The notes beneath the pieces are model-generated. The model made no database searches and was not told the DNA's origin. It was given only the letters and a program-made list of their open reading frames with translations. The position numbers and the translations under genes were made by a program. From Lachnospiraceae bacterium oral taxon 096 (GTDB lineage Bacteria; Bacillota; Clostridia; Lachnospirales; Lachnospiraceae): 64,000 bases of DNA. How positions within the stretch are numbered: the first letter of the stretch is position 1; each line of letters starts with the position of its first letter. This document shows, one piece after another, positions 39,312 to 47,338 of the stretch. The DNA lies in contig CP073340.1 of assembly GCA_018141845.1 (NCBI GenBank), positions 955,001 through 1,019,000 of the forward strand, given 5' to 3'.

Positions 39312-40013
39312 TTAGTCATTCGATTTTGTCGGTTGATAAGCTTGAGCAGATTGATCCTTGCTTTGCTCTTTGACATTGCCAATATCATATTCAATATTTG
39401 GATTGTAGATATTTGAATTTTTGGCATCTTTATCATAGAAAGTAGTTGTGCTTTCGTTACCAATATTGTCAACTGCATGGACATCAATTTTACCCCCACT
39501 ATATTGAAATACCACTTTTTCGTTGTCGTGGTCAATCGAAGTTGGCAAAAGGCGGTGTCCGTTGCCATCAATGCCATAGAGACCGTCGTAGTTGATGCCC
39601 GACTGGCTGTCATCAAGGAGCAATGTGACCACGCCTTCCTTGGTGACCTCGCCAGTGATGGTCGGGGCAGCATTGTCAATGGTGACAATGTTTTCAAATC
39701 GACTCTGCTGCATACCATTAAAATTTGTTACATTGACAAGGAGAGTTCCATTGTCTTTGACGGTTGTGGTATAATGATTGCGGTCTACTTTTTCTAAGGC
39801 AAGTGGTTGATTGGCCAAGGTGGCGGTCACTGATTTTGTGGGCAGTATGCCCTTGGTTTGAATGTGGATGGTGACTGACTTAAATTCTTCCTGGTTTTCC
39901 AAACGCAAGGAAAATTTAGGTTGTGCAGTGACACAAAAGAAAATGATTACATTTGCAACAATAAATGCTAATATATAGAAAAGCCAGTGAAGCTTTTTGG
40001 TATGTGGCTGCAT
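39312..40013 (-). CDS. Hypothetical membrane-anchored extracellular protein with Ig-like repeats
   Basis: A 233-residue protein. One N-terminal helix (LFYILAFIVANVIIFFCVTA) anchors it, and the remainder is exported. Two or three beta-rich repeats follow, one with the Big_3/Ig-like wording NIVTIDNAAPTITGEVTKEG and another with DVHAVDNIGNESTTTFYDKD, which is typical of bacterial Ig-like surface domains. The C-terminal 40 residues are polar and probably disordered. No sortase motif is seen. An AGGAGG site upstream lies within an inverted repeat (40024-40045). Function unknown. Confidence 0.65.
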   Translation of the reverse strand: MQPHTKKLHWLFYILAFIVANVIIFFCVTAQPKFSLRLENQEEFKSVTIHIQTKGILPTKSVTATLANQPLALEKVDRNHYTTTVKDNGTLLVNVTNFNGMQQSRFENIVTIDNAAPTITGEVTKEGVVTLLLDDSQSGINYDGLYGIDGNGHRLLPTSIDHDNEKVVFQYSGGKIDVHAVDNIGNESTTTFYDKDAKNSNIYNPNIEYDIGNVKEQSKDQSAQAYQPTKSND

Positions 40014-40023
40014 TGAATTACCT

Positions 40024-40045
40024 CCTAATGTTTAATAACATTAGG
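40024..40045. promoter_or_regulatory. Perfect inverted repeat overlapping the ribosome site of the 39312 gene
   Basis: CCTAATGTT-TAAT-AACATTAGG, 9-bp arms. Read on the minus strand, its 3' arm ends in the AGGAGG ribosome site of the gene at 39312-40013, so it could act as an RNA hairpin masking translation or as a DNA operator between the two divergent genes. Confidence 0.5.
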
Positions 40046-40102
40046 ATAGCAGTTTTTGTGCAAGCTGGCAAGAGAAAGACAAATATAGGGAGGTATAGGA
40101 GA

Positions 40103-41020
40103 ATGGATGCAACATTGGTCATTATGGCAGCAGGAATGGGTTCAAGATTTGGAGGTGGCATCAAGCAATTAGAGCCAGTTGGACCGAATGGGGAGATTAT
40201 TATGGACTATTCGGTGTATGATGCTGTTCGTGCGGGATTTAATAAGGTGGTTTTTATTATTCGCAAGGAGATTGAGGAAGACTTTAAGAGAATTATTGGA
40301 GACCGCATAAAGAATGTGGTCAATGTCGAATATGTATTTCAAAAACTGGATGATTTGCCAGAGGGCTATCAGGCACCAGCAGATCGGAAAAAACCATGGG
40401 GAACAGGTCATGCTGTGCTTGCTGTGCGCAATGTAGTAAAGGAGCCATTTGTTGTGATTAATGCCGATGACTACTATGGTCGAGAGGGATTTCAAGTGAT
40501 TCACGACTATATGGAAGAGCATATGAAGTGCAGGGATGATTTCTACGATTGTTGTATGGGTGGATTTATTTTGGAAAATACCTTGAGTGAAAATGGAACA
40601 GTGAATCGTGGAGTCTGTCAAGTGGATGAGAAGGGGAATCTATTGGATGTCACAGAGACATTTGACCTAGAAATAAAGGATGGTCATCTTTTGGCATTTG
40701 ATGATCAAAAAAATCCATGCGATGTCACAAGAGATCAATATGTGTCCATGAATATGTGGGGATTTCCACCAGCATTTTTGAAGGAATTAGAGTCAGAGTT
40801 TCCAAAGTTTTTAGATGGTCTAAAGGAGGGCGATCTAAAGAGCGAGTATCTTTTGCCAGCAGTCATTGACCATTGCATCAAGACAAAGAAAGCGAGTGTC
40901 AAGGTTTTAAGAACGGATGACAAGTGGTTTGGTGTGACCTATAAGGAAGATAAGGAAATGGTGGTTGATTCTATTAAGGAGTTAATTGCTAGGGGCGTTT
41001 ATCCAGAGCACTTATATTAG
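40103..41020 (+). CDS. Sugar-phosphate nucleotidyltransferase family protein
   Basis: A GT-A fold nucleotidyltransferase of 305 residues. MAAGMGSRFGGGIKQLEPVG is the nucleotide-binding signature (GxGxRxG), and INADDYYGREGF holds the metal-binding Asp. WGTGHAVLAVRN follows the order seen in UTP- or dTTP-glucose-1-phosphate transferases. It therefore probably makes a nucleotide sugar for wall or capsule polymers; the base and the sugar cannot be told. ATG 40103 is preceded by AGGAGA. It begins 24 bases before the pyrophosphatase gene, which would pull such a reaction forward. Confidence 0.82.
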   Translation: MDATLVIMAAGMGSRFGGGIKQLEPVGPNGEIIMDYSVYDAVRAGFNKVVFIIRKEIEEDFKRIIGDRIKNVVNVEYVFQKLDDLPEGYQAPADRKKPWGTGHAVLAVRNVVKEPFVVINADDYYGREGFQVIHDYMEEHMKCRDDFYDCCMGGFILENTLSENGTVNRGVCQVDEKGNLLDVTETFDLEIKDGHLLAFDDQKNPCDVTRDQYVSMNMWGFPPAFLKELESEFPKFLDGLKEGDLKSEYLLPAVIDHCIKTKKASVKVLRTDDKWFGVTYKEDKEMVVDSIKELIARGVYPEHLY

Positions 41021-41044
41021 AATGAATGAAATGAGAGGAAGAAA

Positions 41045-42712
41045 ATGAAAAATCAATTAGAAGATAGGACATTGATTATTGGGCATAAGAATCCAGATAC
41101 AGATTCGATCTGTTCTGCAATTGCCTATTCTTATTTAAAAAATCAATTGGGCGATGCAACAAAATATGTTCCAAGAAGAGCGGGAGAAGTCAATGAGGAA
41201 ACAAAGTTTGTTCTTGACTATTTTCATCAGGAGGCACCACAGCTTCAAAAGAGCGTGGAGACTCAGGTAAAAGATGCACCAGTTCTTACAGGCACGGGTG
41301 TGAGCCGAGAGATTTCTCTAAAGAAGGCCTGGGAATTGATGCAGGAAAAGAAGGAGACAACCTTAGCTGTTGTCGACGAAAATCAAAAATTAGAAGGTGT
41401 TATTACCATCAATGACATTGCAAAATCTTATATGAAGATTTTAGACAACACCATTCTTTCAAAGGCAGGAACAAGCTATGCCAGCATTGCACAGACACTG
41501 GATGGAAAGTTTGTGGCTGGAGATGAGCACGGGGTATTTTCAAAGGGAAAGACCTTGATCGCTGCTTCGGGGGCAGAACACTTAAAAGAGAGCATGGAAG
41601 AGGGAGATTTGATTATCCTTGGAGATGAAGTGCAGTGTCAAAAAGAAGCAGTAGATCATCACGCGGCTTGCTTAATTATTTGTGACGGTGCAAAGATTGG
41701 GCAAGAGATTATTGACCAAGCAAAGGCAAAAAATATTGTTGTGATTGCAGTTGAGCATGACTTATTTACTACGGTTAGATTAATGAATCAGAGCTTGCCA
41801 ATTGGATATTTTATGACCACAAAAGACCTTGATACTTTCACATTGGAGGATGACTTAATTGAGGTCAAAGAGGTGATGGCTGGAGTTCGCCATAGAGATT
41901 TTCCAGTGCTCGATGCAGAGGGAAAATTTGTCGGAATGTTCTCAAGAAGATGTCTCTTGAATGCAAAGGGAAAGAAGATTATTCTTGTTGACCACAACGA
42001 AAAGACACAGGCTGTGGATGGAATGGAGCATGCCGATTTGAGAGAGGTCATTGACCATCACAGAATGGGCACAGTGGAAACTGTCGGACCAATTTATTAT
42101 AGAGCACAACCATTGGGCTGTACAGCAACCATTGTATATCAGATGTTTAAGGAAAATGGAGTGGAAATTCCAAAGGAGATTGCTGGCTTGATGTGTTCAG
42201 CTATTATTTCTGACACATTGCTTTTCCGTTCTCCAACTTGTACACCAGTTGACAAGGAAGTGGGAATGGAATTGGCAAAAATTGCAGGAATTGATGTCAA
42301 TGCCTATGCAAATGATATGTTTGCAGCGGGTAGCAATTTAAAGAAGATGACAGATGAACAAATTTTCCATCAAGACTATAAGCAATTTGCACTTGGAAAG
42401 ATGACCATTGGTATCGGACAGATTAGTTCATTGAATGCGGATGAGCTTGTGACATTGGAAAAGCGTCTGTTGCCATATTTAGAGGGCGTTGTGGCTGAGG
42501 GCGAGGAGAGCATGATCTTCTTTATGCTCACCAATATTTTAGAAGAGAGCACCTCTTTGCTCTGTGTAGGTGAGGGAGCAGAAGCTTTGATTGAGAAGGC
42601 CTTTGCCCTCGAGGGAAAGGATGATGTCATTCGAAGGACACAGATGATCTATCTTCCAGGTGTCGTTTCAAGAAAGAAGCAATTAGTTCCAGCACTTGTG
42701 GTCAGTGTGTAG
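41045..42712 (+). CDS. Manganese-dependent inorganic pyrophosphatase with CBS and DRTGG domains
   Basis: Family II (DHH) pyrophosphatase of 555 residues, larger than the 310-residue basic form. The N-terminal HKNPDTDSICSAIAY and the later VDHNEKTQ and VIDHHRMG carry metal-binding residues. A CBS pair (about residues 75-125 and 240-300, with MQEKKETTLAVVDE and VMAGVRHRDFPVLDA) flanks a DRTGG domain. In known relatives CBS domains bind AMP/ADP/ATP-type nucleotides and tune hydrolysis. Final DHHA2-like domain ends at 42712. Good start context. Confidence 0.92.
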   Translation: MKNQLEDRTLIIGHKNPDTDSICSAIAYSYLKNQLGDATKYVPRRAGEVNEETKFVLDYFHQEAPQLQKSVETQVKDAPVLTGTGVSREISLKKAWELMQEKKETTLAVVDENQKLEGVITINDIAKSYMKILDNTILSKAGTSYASIAQTLDGKFVAGDEHGVFSKGKTLIAASGAEHLKESMEEGDLIILGDEVQCQKEAVDHHAACLIICDGAKIGQEIIDQAKAKNIVVIAVEHDLFTTVRLMNQSLPIGYFMTTKDLDTFTLEDDLIEVKEVMAGVRHRDFPVLDAEGKFVGMFSRRCLLNAKGKKIILVDHNEKTQAVDGMEHADLREVIDHHRMGTVETVGPIYYRAQPLGCTATIVYQMFKENGVEIPKEIAGLMCSAIISDTLLFRSPTCTPVDKEVGMELAKIAGIDVNAYANDMFAAGSNLKKMTDEQIFHQDYKQFALGKMTIGIGQISSLNADELVTLEKRLLPYLEGVVAEGEESMIFFMLTNILEESTSLLCVGEGAEALIEKAFALEGKDDVIRRTQMIYLPGVVSRKKQLVPALVVSV

Positions 42713-42727
42713 GATTGGTACAGACAA

Positions 42728-43264
42728 ATGATGAAGACAAAGCACAATAATATTACATTAATTGGCATGCCTGCATCAGGAAAAAGTTCTATTGGTGTTG
42801 TCCTAGCCAAGAGATTAGGTATGCAGTTTATTGATGTTGATCTTGTCATTCAAGAAAAGACAGGGATGCTGCTAAAAGAGATTATTGCCAAACACGGTGA
42901 TGAGGGCTTTAGAAAGATTGAAGATGATATCAATGCACAATTAAATGTGCACAATGCCATTATTGCTCCCGGCGGAAGTGTGATTTATGGTGAGAGGGCG
43001 ATGAAGCATTTGAGAAAAATTAGTACGGTTGTCTACTTGCAACTTTCCTATAATGCATTGAAGTCAAGACTTGGCAATTTGACTGAGCGGGGAGTCAGCT
43101 TTAAGGATGGTCAGACCTTAAAAGATCTCTACGATGAGCGAGTGCCAATGTATGAAAAGTATGCAGATCTCACTGTGGAAGAGATGAAAAAGAGCATCAA
43201 TAAGATTATCAATGAGATTTGTGAGAGGTTACAGTTAGAGGAAGCGAGCGATATCTATGGCTAG
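42728..43264 (+). CDS. aroK: Shikimate kinase
   Basis: ATP-dependent phosphorylation of shikimate. The P-loop GMPASGKSS is at residues about 13-21, FIDVDLVIQEKTG carries the shikimate-binding Asp, and APGGSVIYGERAM is the second substrate-binding segment. 178 residues is usual. Two ATG codons (42728, 42731) are possible starts. It overlaps the flavin reductase gene by 8 bases (ATGGCTAG), suggesting coupled translation. Works with AroC at 30791. Confidence 0.9.
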   Translation: MMKTKHNNITLIGMPASGKSSIGVVLAKRLGMQFIDVDLVIQEKTGMLLKEIIAKHGDEGFRKIEDDINAQLNVHNAIIAPGGSVIYGERAMKHLRKISTVVYLQLSYNALKSRLGNLTERGVSFKDGQTLKDLYDERVPMYEKYADLTVEEMKKSINKIINEICERLQLEEASDIYG

Positions 43265-43838
43265 AACATTCTGGAAGCCTGGAAATATGCTCTATCCTGT
43301 GCCAGCAGTGATGGTTAGCTGCAGAGGGAAAAATGGTGAGGATAATATTGTGACGGTGGCGTGGACGGGTACAATTTGTACCAATCCACCCATGGTCTAT
43401 ATTTCCCTGAGGTCAAGCCGTTATTCGTATCGTTTGATTGAGCAGACAAAAGAATTTGTCATTAATTTGACGACAAAAAGTACCACATTTGCAGCGGATT
43501 TGGCAGGCGTAAAGTCAGGAAGAGATGTAGATAAGTGGAAGCAATGTAAGTTGACGAAGGGAGAGTCTACACTGGTTTCGGCACCTTATATTGTGGAGTG
43601 TCCAGTGGCCATTGAGTGTAAAGTCAAACAGATTATACCCCTTGGTTCTCATGATATGTTTATTGCTGAAGTTGTGGCTGTCAATGTGGACGAGCAATAT
43701 ATGGATGAACGGGGAAAGTTTGATTTGAAAAAGTCTAAGCCTGTGGTATATTCTCACGGAGAGTATACACAGATAGGGGAAGTGCTGGGCACATTTGGAT
43801 ATAGTGTCAGAAAGAAGAAAAAGAAGAAGGAAGCATAA
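43257..43838 (+). CDS. Flavin reductase (DIM6/NTAB) family protein
   Basis: A 193-residue FMN-binding split-barrel protein. The segments NPPMVYISLRSSRYSYRLIEQT and FVINLTTKS are the family's flavin-contact region. The C-terminus is lysine-rich (RKKKKKKEA). Members reduce FMN or act as flavoredoxin-like electron carriers; the partner is not evident here. It starts within the aroK stop and overlaps the murC start by one base (TAATG), so the three genes form a tight unit. Confidence 0.85.
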   Translation: MARTFWKPGNMLYPVPAVMVSCRGKNGEDNIVTVAWTGTICTNPPMVYISLRSSRYSYRLIEQTKEFVINLTTKSTTFAADLAGVKSGRDVDKWKQCKLTKGESTLVSAPYIVECPVAIECKVKQIIPLGSHDMFIAEVVAVNVDEQYMDERGKFDLKKSKPVVYSHGEYTQIGEVLGTFGYSVRKKKKKKEA

Positions 43839-45223
43839 TGGAAGGCTATAAAATTGATTTTAAAAAACCGATGCACATCTATTTTATTGGCATTGGTGGC
43901 ATCAGTATGAGTGGTTTGGCAGAGATTTTGCTCCATGCAGGATTTACCATTAGTGGATCAGATGCAAAGGAGAGTCCATTGACTGCACATTTGGAGAGCA
44001 TGGGAGCAAAGATCTATTATGGTCAGAGGGCAGAAAATATCAAAGAAGATATTGACTATGTGGTCTATACAGCGGCCATTCATCCAGACAATCCAGAATT
44101 TAAGCAAAGCGAAGCAAATCATCTTCCGATGATGACAAGAGCACAATTGCTTGGTCAAATGATGAACAATTATCAACATTCAGTTGCTGTCAGCGGAACA
44201 CATGGAAAGACAACGACAACATCGATGCTTGCTCATATTTTATTGGCAGCACAGAGTAATCCAACAATTTCTGTCGGTGGTGTTTTGCCAATTATTGGTG
44301 GAAATGTTCATATTGGCAGTCATCAATTATTTGTCACAGAGGCCTGCGAGTACACCAATTCATTTTTAGAATTTTTTCCGACTATGGAGATTATTCTCAA
44401 TATTGAAGCAGATCATCTTGATTTCTTTAAGGACATCGATGATATTCGTCATTCGTTCCAGAAATTTGTGAAGAAATTGCCGGAAAATGGAATATTGATT
44501 ATCAATAATGAAATTAACAATTATCAGGAGATTGTTGGAGATTTTTCGGGAAAACTCATCACCACAGGACTACAAAATGCAGATATTTCTGCACAGGATA
44601 TTCATTATGACCATTTGGCGAATGCAAGTTTTACACTTTTTGATGATGGCAAAAATCTTGGAGAGATTGTGCTTTCTGTGCCAGGTCAGCACAATGTCTT
44701 CAATGCCCTGGGAGCTATTGCAGCAGCACTTGAGCTAAAAATTCCAGTGGAAGACATTAAGAAGGGATTAAAGAATTTTACAGGTGCAAACCGCCGCTTT
44801 GAGAAAAAGGGAGAGCTTGCAGGGGGAATTACCATTGTCGATGACTATGCCCATCATCCACAGGAGATTGAGGCAACACTAAAGGCGGCGAGAAACTATC
44901 CACACAAAAAGGTTTGGTGTGTCTTCCAGCCACATACCTACACGAGAACAAAGGCACTTCTTCCAGAATTTGCCAAGGCTTTGGCACTTGCAGACAGAGT
45001 TGTGCTTGCAGACATCTATGCGGCGAGGGAGACAGACACTTTGGGCATTAGCTCAAAAGATTTGGAAAAATTATTGCTCGAAAAAGGAGTAGAGGCAATA
45101 TATCTTCCATCTTTTGATGCCATTGAGACTTATTTGTTGGAGAACTTGGCATCAGGAGATTTGTGTATAACGATGGGAGCTGGAGATATTGTAAAAGTCG
45201 GCGAAAAATTAGTTGGCAAGTAA
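43838..45223 (+). CDS. murC: UDP-N-acetylmuramate--L-alanine ligase
   Basis: Adds L-alanine to UDP-MurNAc, the first peptide step of peptidoglycan assembly. N-terminal FIGIGGISMSGLAEIL binds the nucleotide, the P-loop reads SGTHGKTTTTSM (about residues 119-130), EACEYTNSF and NIEADHLDFF are central-domain motifs, and DDYAHHPQEI lies in the ligase C-terminal domain. 461 residues, standard. Its stop is followed within two bases by a run of DnaA-box-like sequences. Confidence 0.96.
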   Translation: MEGYKIDFKKPMHIYFIGIGGISMSGLAEILLHAGFTISGSDAKESPLTAHLESMGAKIYYGQRAENIKEDIDYVVYTAAIHPDNPEFKQSEANHLPMMTRAQLLGQMMNNYQHSVAVSGTHGKTTTTSMLAHILLAAQSNPTISVGGVLPIIGGNVHIGSHQLFVTEACEYTNSFLEFFPTMEIILNIEADHLDFFKDIDDIRHSFQKFVKKLPENGILIINNEINNYQEIVGDFSGKLITTGLQNADISAQDIHYDHLANASFTLFDDGKNLGEIVLSVPGQHNVFNALGAIAAALELKIPVEDIKKGLKNFTGANRRFEKKGELAGGITIVDDYAHHPQEIEATLKAARNYPHKKVWCVFQPHTYTRTKALLPEFAKALALADRVVLADIYAARETDTLGISSKDLEKLLLEKGVEAIYLPSFDAIETYLLENLASGDLCITMGAGDIVKVGEKLVGK

Positions 45224-45224
45224 G

Positions 45225-45288
45225 TTATCCACATTATCCACACTGTCCACAACTTTATCTGTCCACAATGTGGATAAAGTTGTGGATT
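45225..45288. promoter_or_regulatory. Cluster of DnaA boxes between murC and the dnaD-like gene
   Basis: Three perfect TTATCCACA boxes: 45225-45233 and 45234-45242 in direct tandem, and 45269-45277 on the minus strand. There are also TGTCCACAA at 45244-45252 and 45260-45268 and AATCCACAA (minus strand, 45280-45288). All lie within 64 bases in front of a replication-protein operon. DnaA binding here is a strong inference from the consensus. Confidence 0.75.
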
Positions 45289-45295
45289 TCTTTTT
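45247..45295 (+). terminator. Terminator of the murC unit built from DnaA-box-like sequence
   Basis: Thirteen-bp perfect stem CCACAACTTTATC/GATAAAGTTGTGG around a 13-base loop, followed by ATTTCTTTTT. The stem arms are the same bases that form the outer DnaA-box-like sites. Confidence 0.75.
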
Positions 45296-45306
45296 GTGCA
45301 TGGCTA

Positions 45307-45335
45307 TTCATTTTCTTGATTGTCTGTGCTATGAT
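45307..45335 (+). promoter_or_regulatory. Probable promoter of the dnaD-dnaC operon
   Basis: Extended minus-10 TGCTATGAT (hexamer 45330-45335) with a weak TTCATT at 45307-45312 and 17-base spacing, just downstream of the DnaA boxes. Confidence 0.5.
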
Positions 45336-45370
45336 GTTTGAGCAAATAGAGATAGAAATGGGGGGAGAAG

Positions 45371-46351
45371 ATGAAGTACGCATTCTTGTGCCAAGATATT
45401 ACAGATACTGTGGTCCTTGCGGGGGAGTTTATAGACAAATATATGACCAAGGCAAATGGCGAATTTGTCAAAGTCTATTTGTATTTACTCTATCATGCCA
45501 AGGAAGATGTGACGAGTGCAGATATTGCAAATGCACTCAATATTTTAGAGAGCGATGCAGAGCGCGCCGTGGCCTATTGGTTGAGCGAAGGAGCATTGAG
45601 AGAAAGACAAGATGAGATTCCGATGACATTTATGCTCAAGGAACTCAAGCAAGAAGAGCCAGAGAAAGCACAAGTTGCGTGTGCAATGCGAAATGACATT
45701 GCCGACAGCGAGGACTTCTCCGAATTGATGTATGCGGCACAAAAATATATGGGAATTGTGTTTTCACAAAAAGATTATTCGACATTTACCTATTTGTATG
45801 AGACACTTGGTATTTCCTATAGTTTGATTGAGTATGTCTTGGAAGAGGCTGTGTCAAAGAACAAAAAATCAGTTCGCTATGTGGAAAAGGTTTTGTTAAG
45901 AATGCACAATGATGGCATTCGCACCGTGGAACAGGCAAAGGAATCTTCACTGCTTTATCAGGAGGAGATCTTTGGTGTGATGCGTATTTTTGGGCTGGGG
46001 AATCGAAACCCAGGATCAGAGGAGTTGCGATATATTCGTCGTTGGTTTGATGAATATAAGTTTTCTAAGGAAATGGTATTTGAGGCCTGCAAAAAGACGA
46101 TGAAAAAGATGCATGGACCAAATTTTGATTATACCGAAGGGACACTAAAAAATTGGATGAAGGATGATGTTCGAACGCTTGCTCAGGTGGAAGCCAGGGA
46201 TGAACAGCATGGGAAAGAAAAGAAGGTACAAAAATTTCAACGAGCACCTGTGGCACGAGGTAATTTTGTGCAAAGAAAAGATGATATTGATATGGCTGCG
46301 TTGCAAAAGGTGGCAGCAAAATTTGGACAGGGAGCAGAAGCATGGCATTAA
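45371..46351 (+). CDS. DnaD-domain primosomal protein
   Basis: A 326-residue protein with an N-terminal winged-helix region (VKVYLYLLYHAKEDVTSADIANALN) and a C-terminal DnaD/DnaB_2 helical domain (LRYIRRWFDEYKFSKEMVFEACKK, then the YTEGTLKNWMKD signature near residue 255). DnaD-type proteins bind DNA and help load the replicative helicase in Firmicutes. GGGGGAG lies 4 bases before the start. It overlaps the helicase-loader gene by 10 bases. The upstream DnaA boxes suggest that initiation control feeds back on this operon. Confidence 0.88.
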   Translation: MKYAFLCQDITDTVVLAGEFIDKYMTKANGEFVKVYLYLLYHAKEDVTSADIANALNILESDAERAVAYWLSEGALRERQDEIPMTFMLKELKQEEPEKAQVACAMRNDIADSEDFSELMYAAQKYMGIVFSQKDYSTFTYLYETLGISYSLIEYVLEEAVSKNKKSVRYVEKVLLRMHNDGIRTVEQAKESSLLYQEEIFGVMRIFGLGNRNPGSEELRYIRRWFDEYKFSKEMVFEACKKTMKKMHGPNFDYTEGTLKNWMKDDVRTLAQVEARDEQHGKEKKVQKFQRAPVARGNFVQRKDDIDMAALQKVAAKFGQGAEAWH

Positions 46352-47319
46352 CCAATTCGCAATACAATGCCTTGATGCGTGAGTATGAGGCACAGCAGGC
46401 GATAGACAGAGAGGATTGTCAGAGAAGAAAAGAAGAGGTGTATGCAAAAATTCCACAAATGAAAGCATTGGAGGCTCAGGCTGGAGAATTGGCACTTTTG
46501 CGTTTTCAAAAGATGATGACAGAAAAAAGTACAGATGTAGGTCTGGGATTTAAGGAAGAAATTCAAGATATTCAAAGAGAAAAGGCAAAGTTATTAAAAA
46601 AGCACGGATTTCCTCAGGACTATATGCAGATGCACTATGTCTGTCCAGAATGTAAGGACACAGGAAAAGTGGATGGGAAAAAATGCCATTGTTTTCAGAT
46701 GAAGGCCTTAAAGTTATTGTATGCACAGTCCAATATTGATGGAACTTTACAGAAGGAAAACTTTGACAATTTTTCCTTTCAATACTATGATAATAGAAAG
46801 AGATTGGCAGGAATTGGATTGACCAATTATGAGTATATGAAGAATATTATTCGACATTGCCAAAAATATATTGAAAATTTTGGTCAGCAAAAAGAAAGTA
46901 TTCTCTTTTATGGCAATACCGGTGTTGGCAAGACATTTTTGACCAACTGCATTGCCAAGGCATTGCTTGATCGGGGCTATGCCGTTTTGTACTTTTCATC
47001 GGCAGAATTATTTGACCAAGTAGCCAAGGTAAAGTTGCGAAGGGAGCCAGAGGATGGTGGAGATATTGAAGATATTGTTGATACCTGCGACCTCTTGGTC
47101 ATTGATGATTTGGGGACGGAGTTAGTCAATAATTTTGTGAACAGCGAATTGTTTCATATTATCAATAATCGACTGTTAGCTGGAAAGGGAACGATTATTT
47201 CTACTAATCTTGATTTAAAAGCGATGAGAGATAACTATACAGAAAGAATCACATCGCGTATTATCAACCAATATACCACGATTCCATTGTATGGGGAAGA
47301 CATTCGTGGAAAGAAATAG
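46342..47319 (+). CDS. dnaC: DnaC/DnaI-like helicase loader (AAA+ ATPase)
   Basis: A 325-residue loader that places the replicative helicase on DNA. The N-terminal half has a helical region and a zinc-binding set YVCPECKDTGKVDGKKCHCF (four cysteines, about residues 100-115). The C-terminal AAA+ domain has Walker A GNTGVGKTF, Walker B LLVIDDLGTEL, sensor 1 IISTNLD and the arginine finger region ERITSRII. The IDDLGTE form is diagnostic for DnaC/DnaI. Translationally coupled to the DnaD-like gene. Confidence 0.92.
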   Translation: MALTNSQYNALMREYEAQQAIDREDCQRRKEEVYAKIPQMKALEAQAGELALLRFQKMMTEKSTDVGLGFKEEIQDIQREKAKLLKKHGFPQDYMQMHYVCPECKDTGKVDGKKCHCFQMKALKLLYAQSNIDGTLQKENFDNFSFQYYDNRKRLAGIGLTNYEYMKNIIRHCQKYIENFGQQKESILFYGNTGVGKTFLTNCIAKALLDRGYAVLYFSSAELFDQVAKVKLRREPEDGGDIEDIVDTCDLLVIDDLGTELVNNFVNSELFHIINNRLLAGKGTIISTNLDLKAMRDNYTERITSRIINQYTTIPLYGEDIRGKK

Positions 47320-47338
47320 CGATATGGAGGGAACTGTG

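Noticed and set aside
43800..43838. Poly-lysine tail of the flavin reductase as a frameshift or slippage signal
   Set aside because: The run is a plain lysine-rich C-terminus ending at a normal TAATG junction with murC; nothing suggests slippage.
45225..45288. Chromosomal origin at the DnaA-box cluster
   Set aside because: No dnaA, dnaN, gyrB or rpmH nearby, no clear AT-rich unwinding element, and murC on one side; a regulatory or titration cluster fits better.
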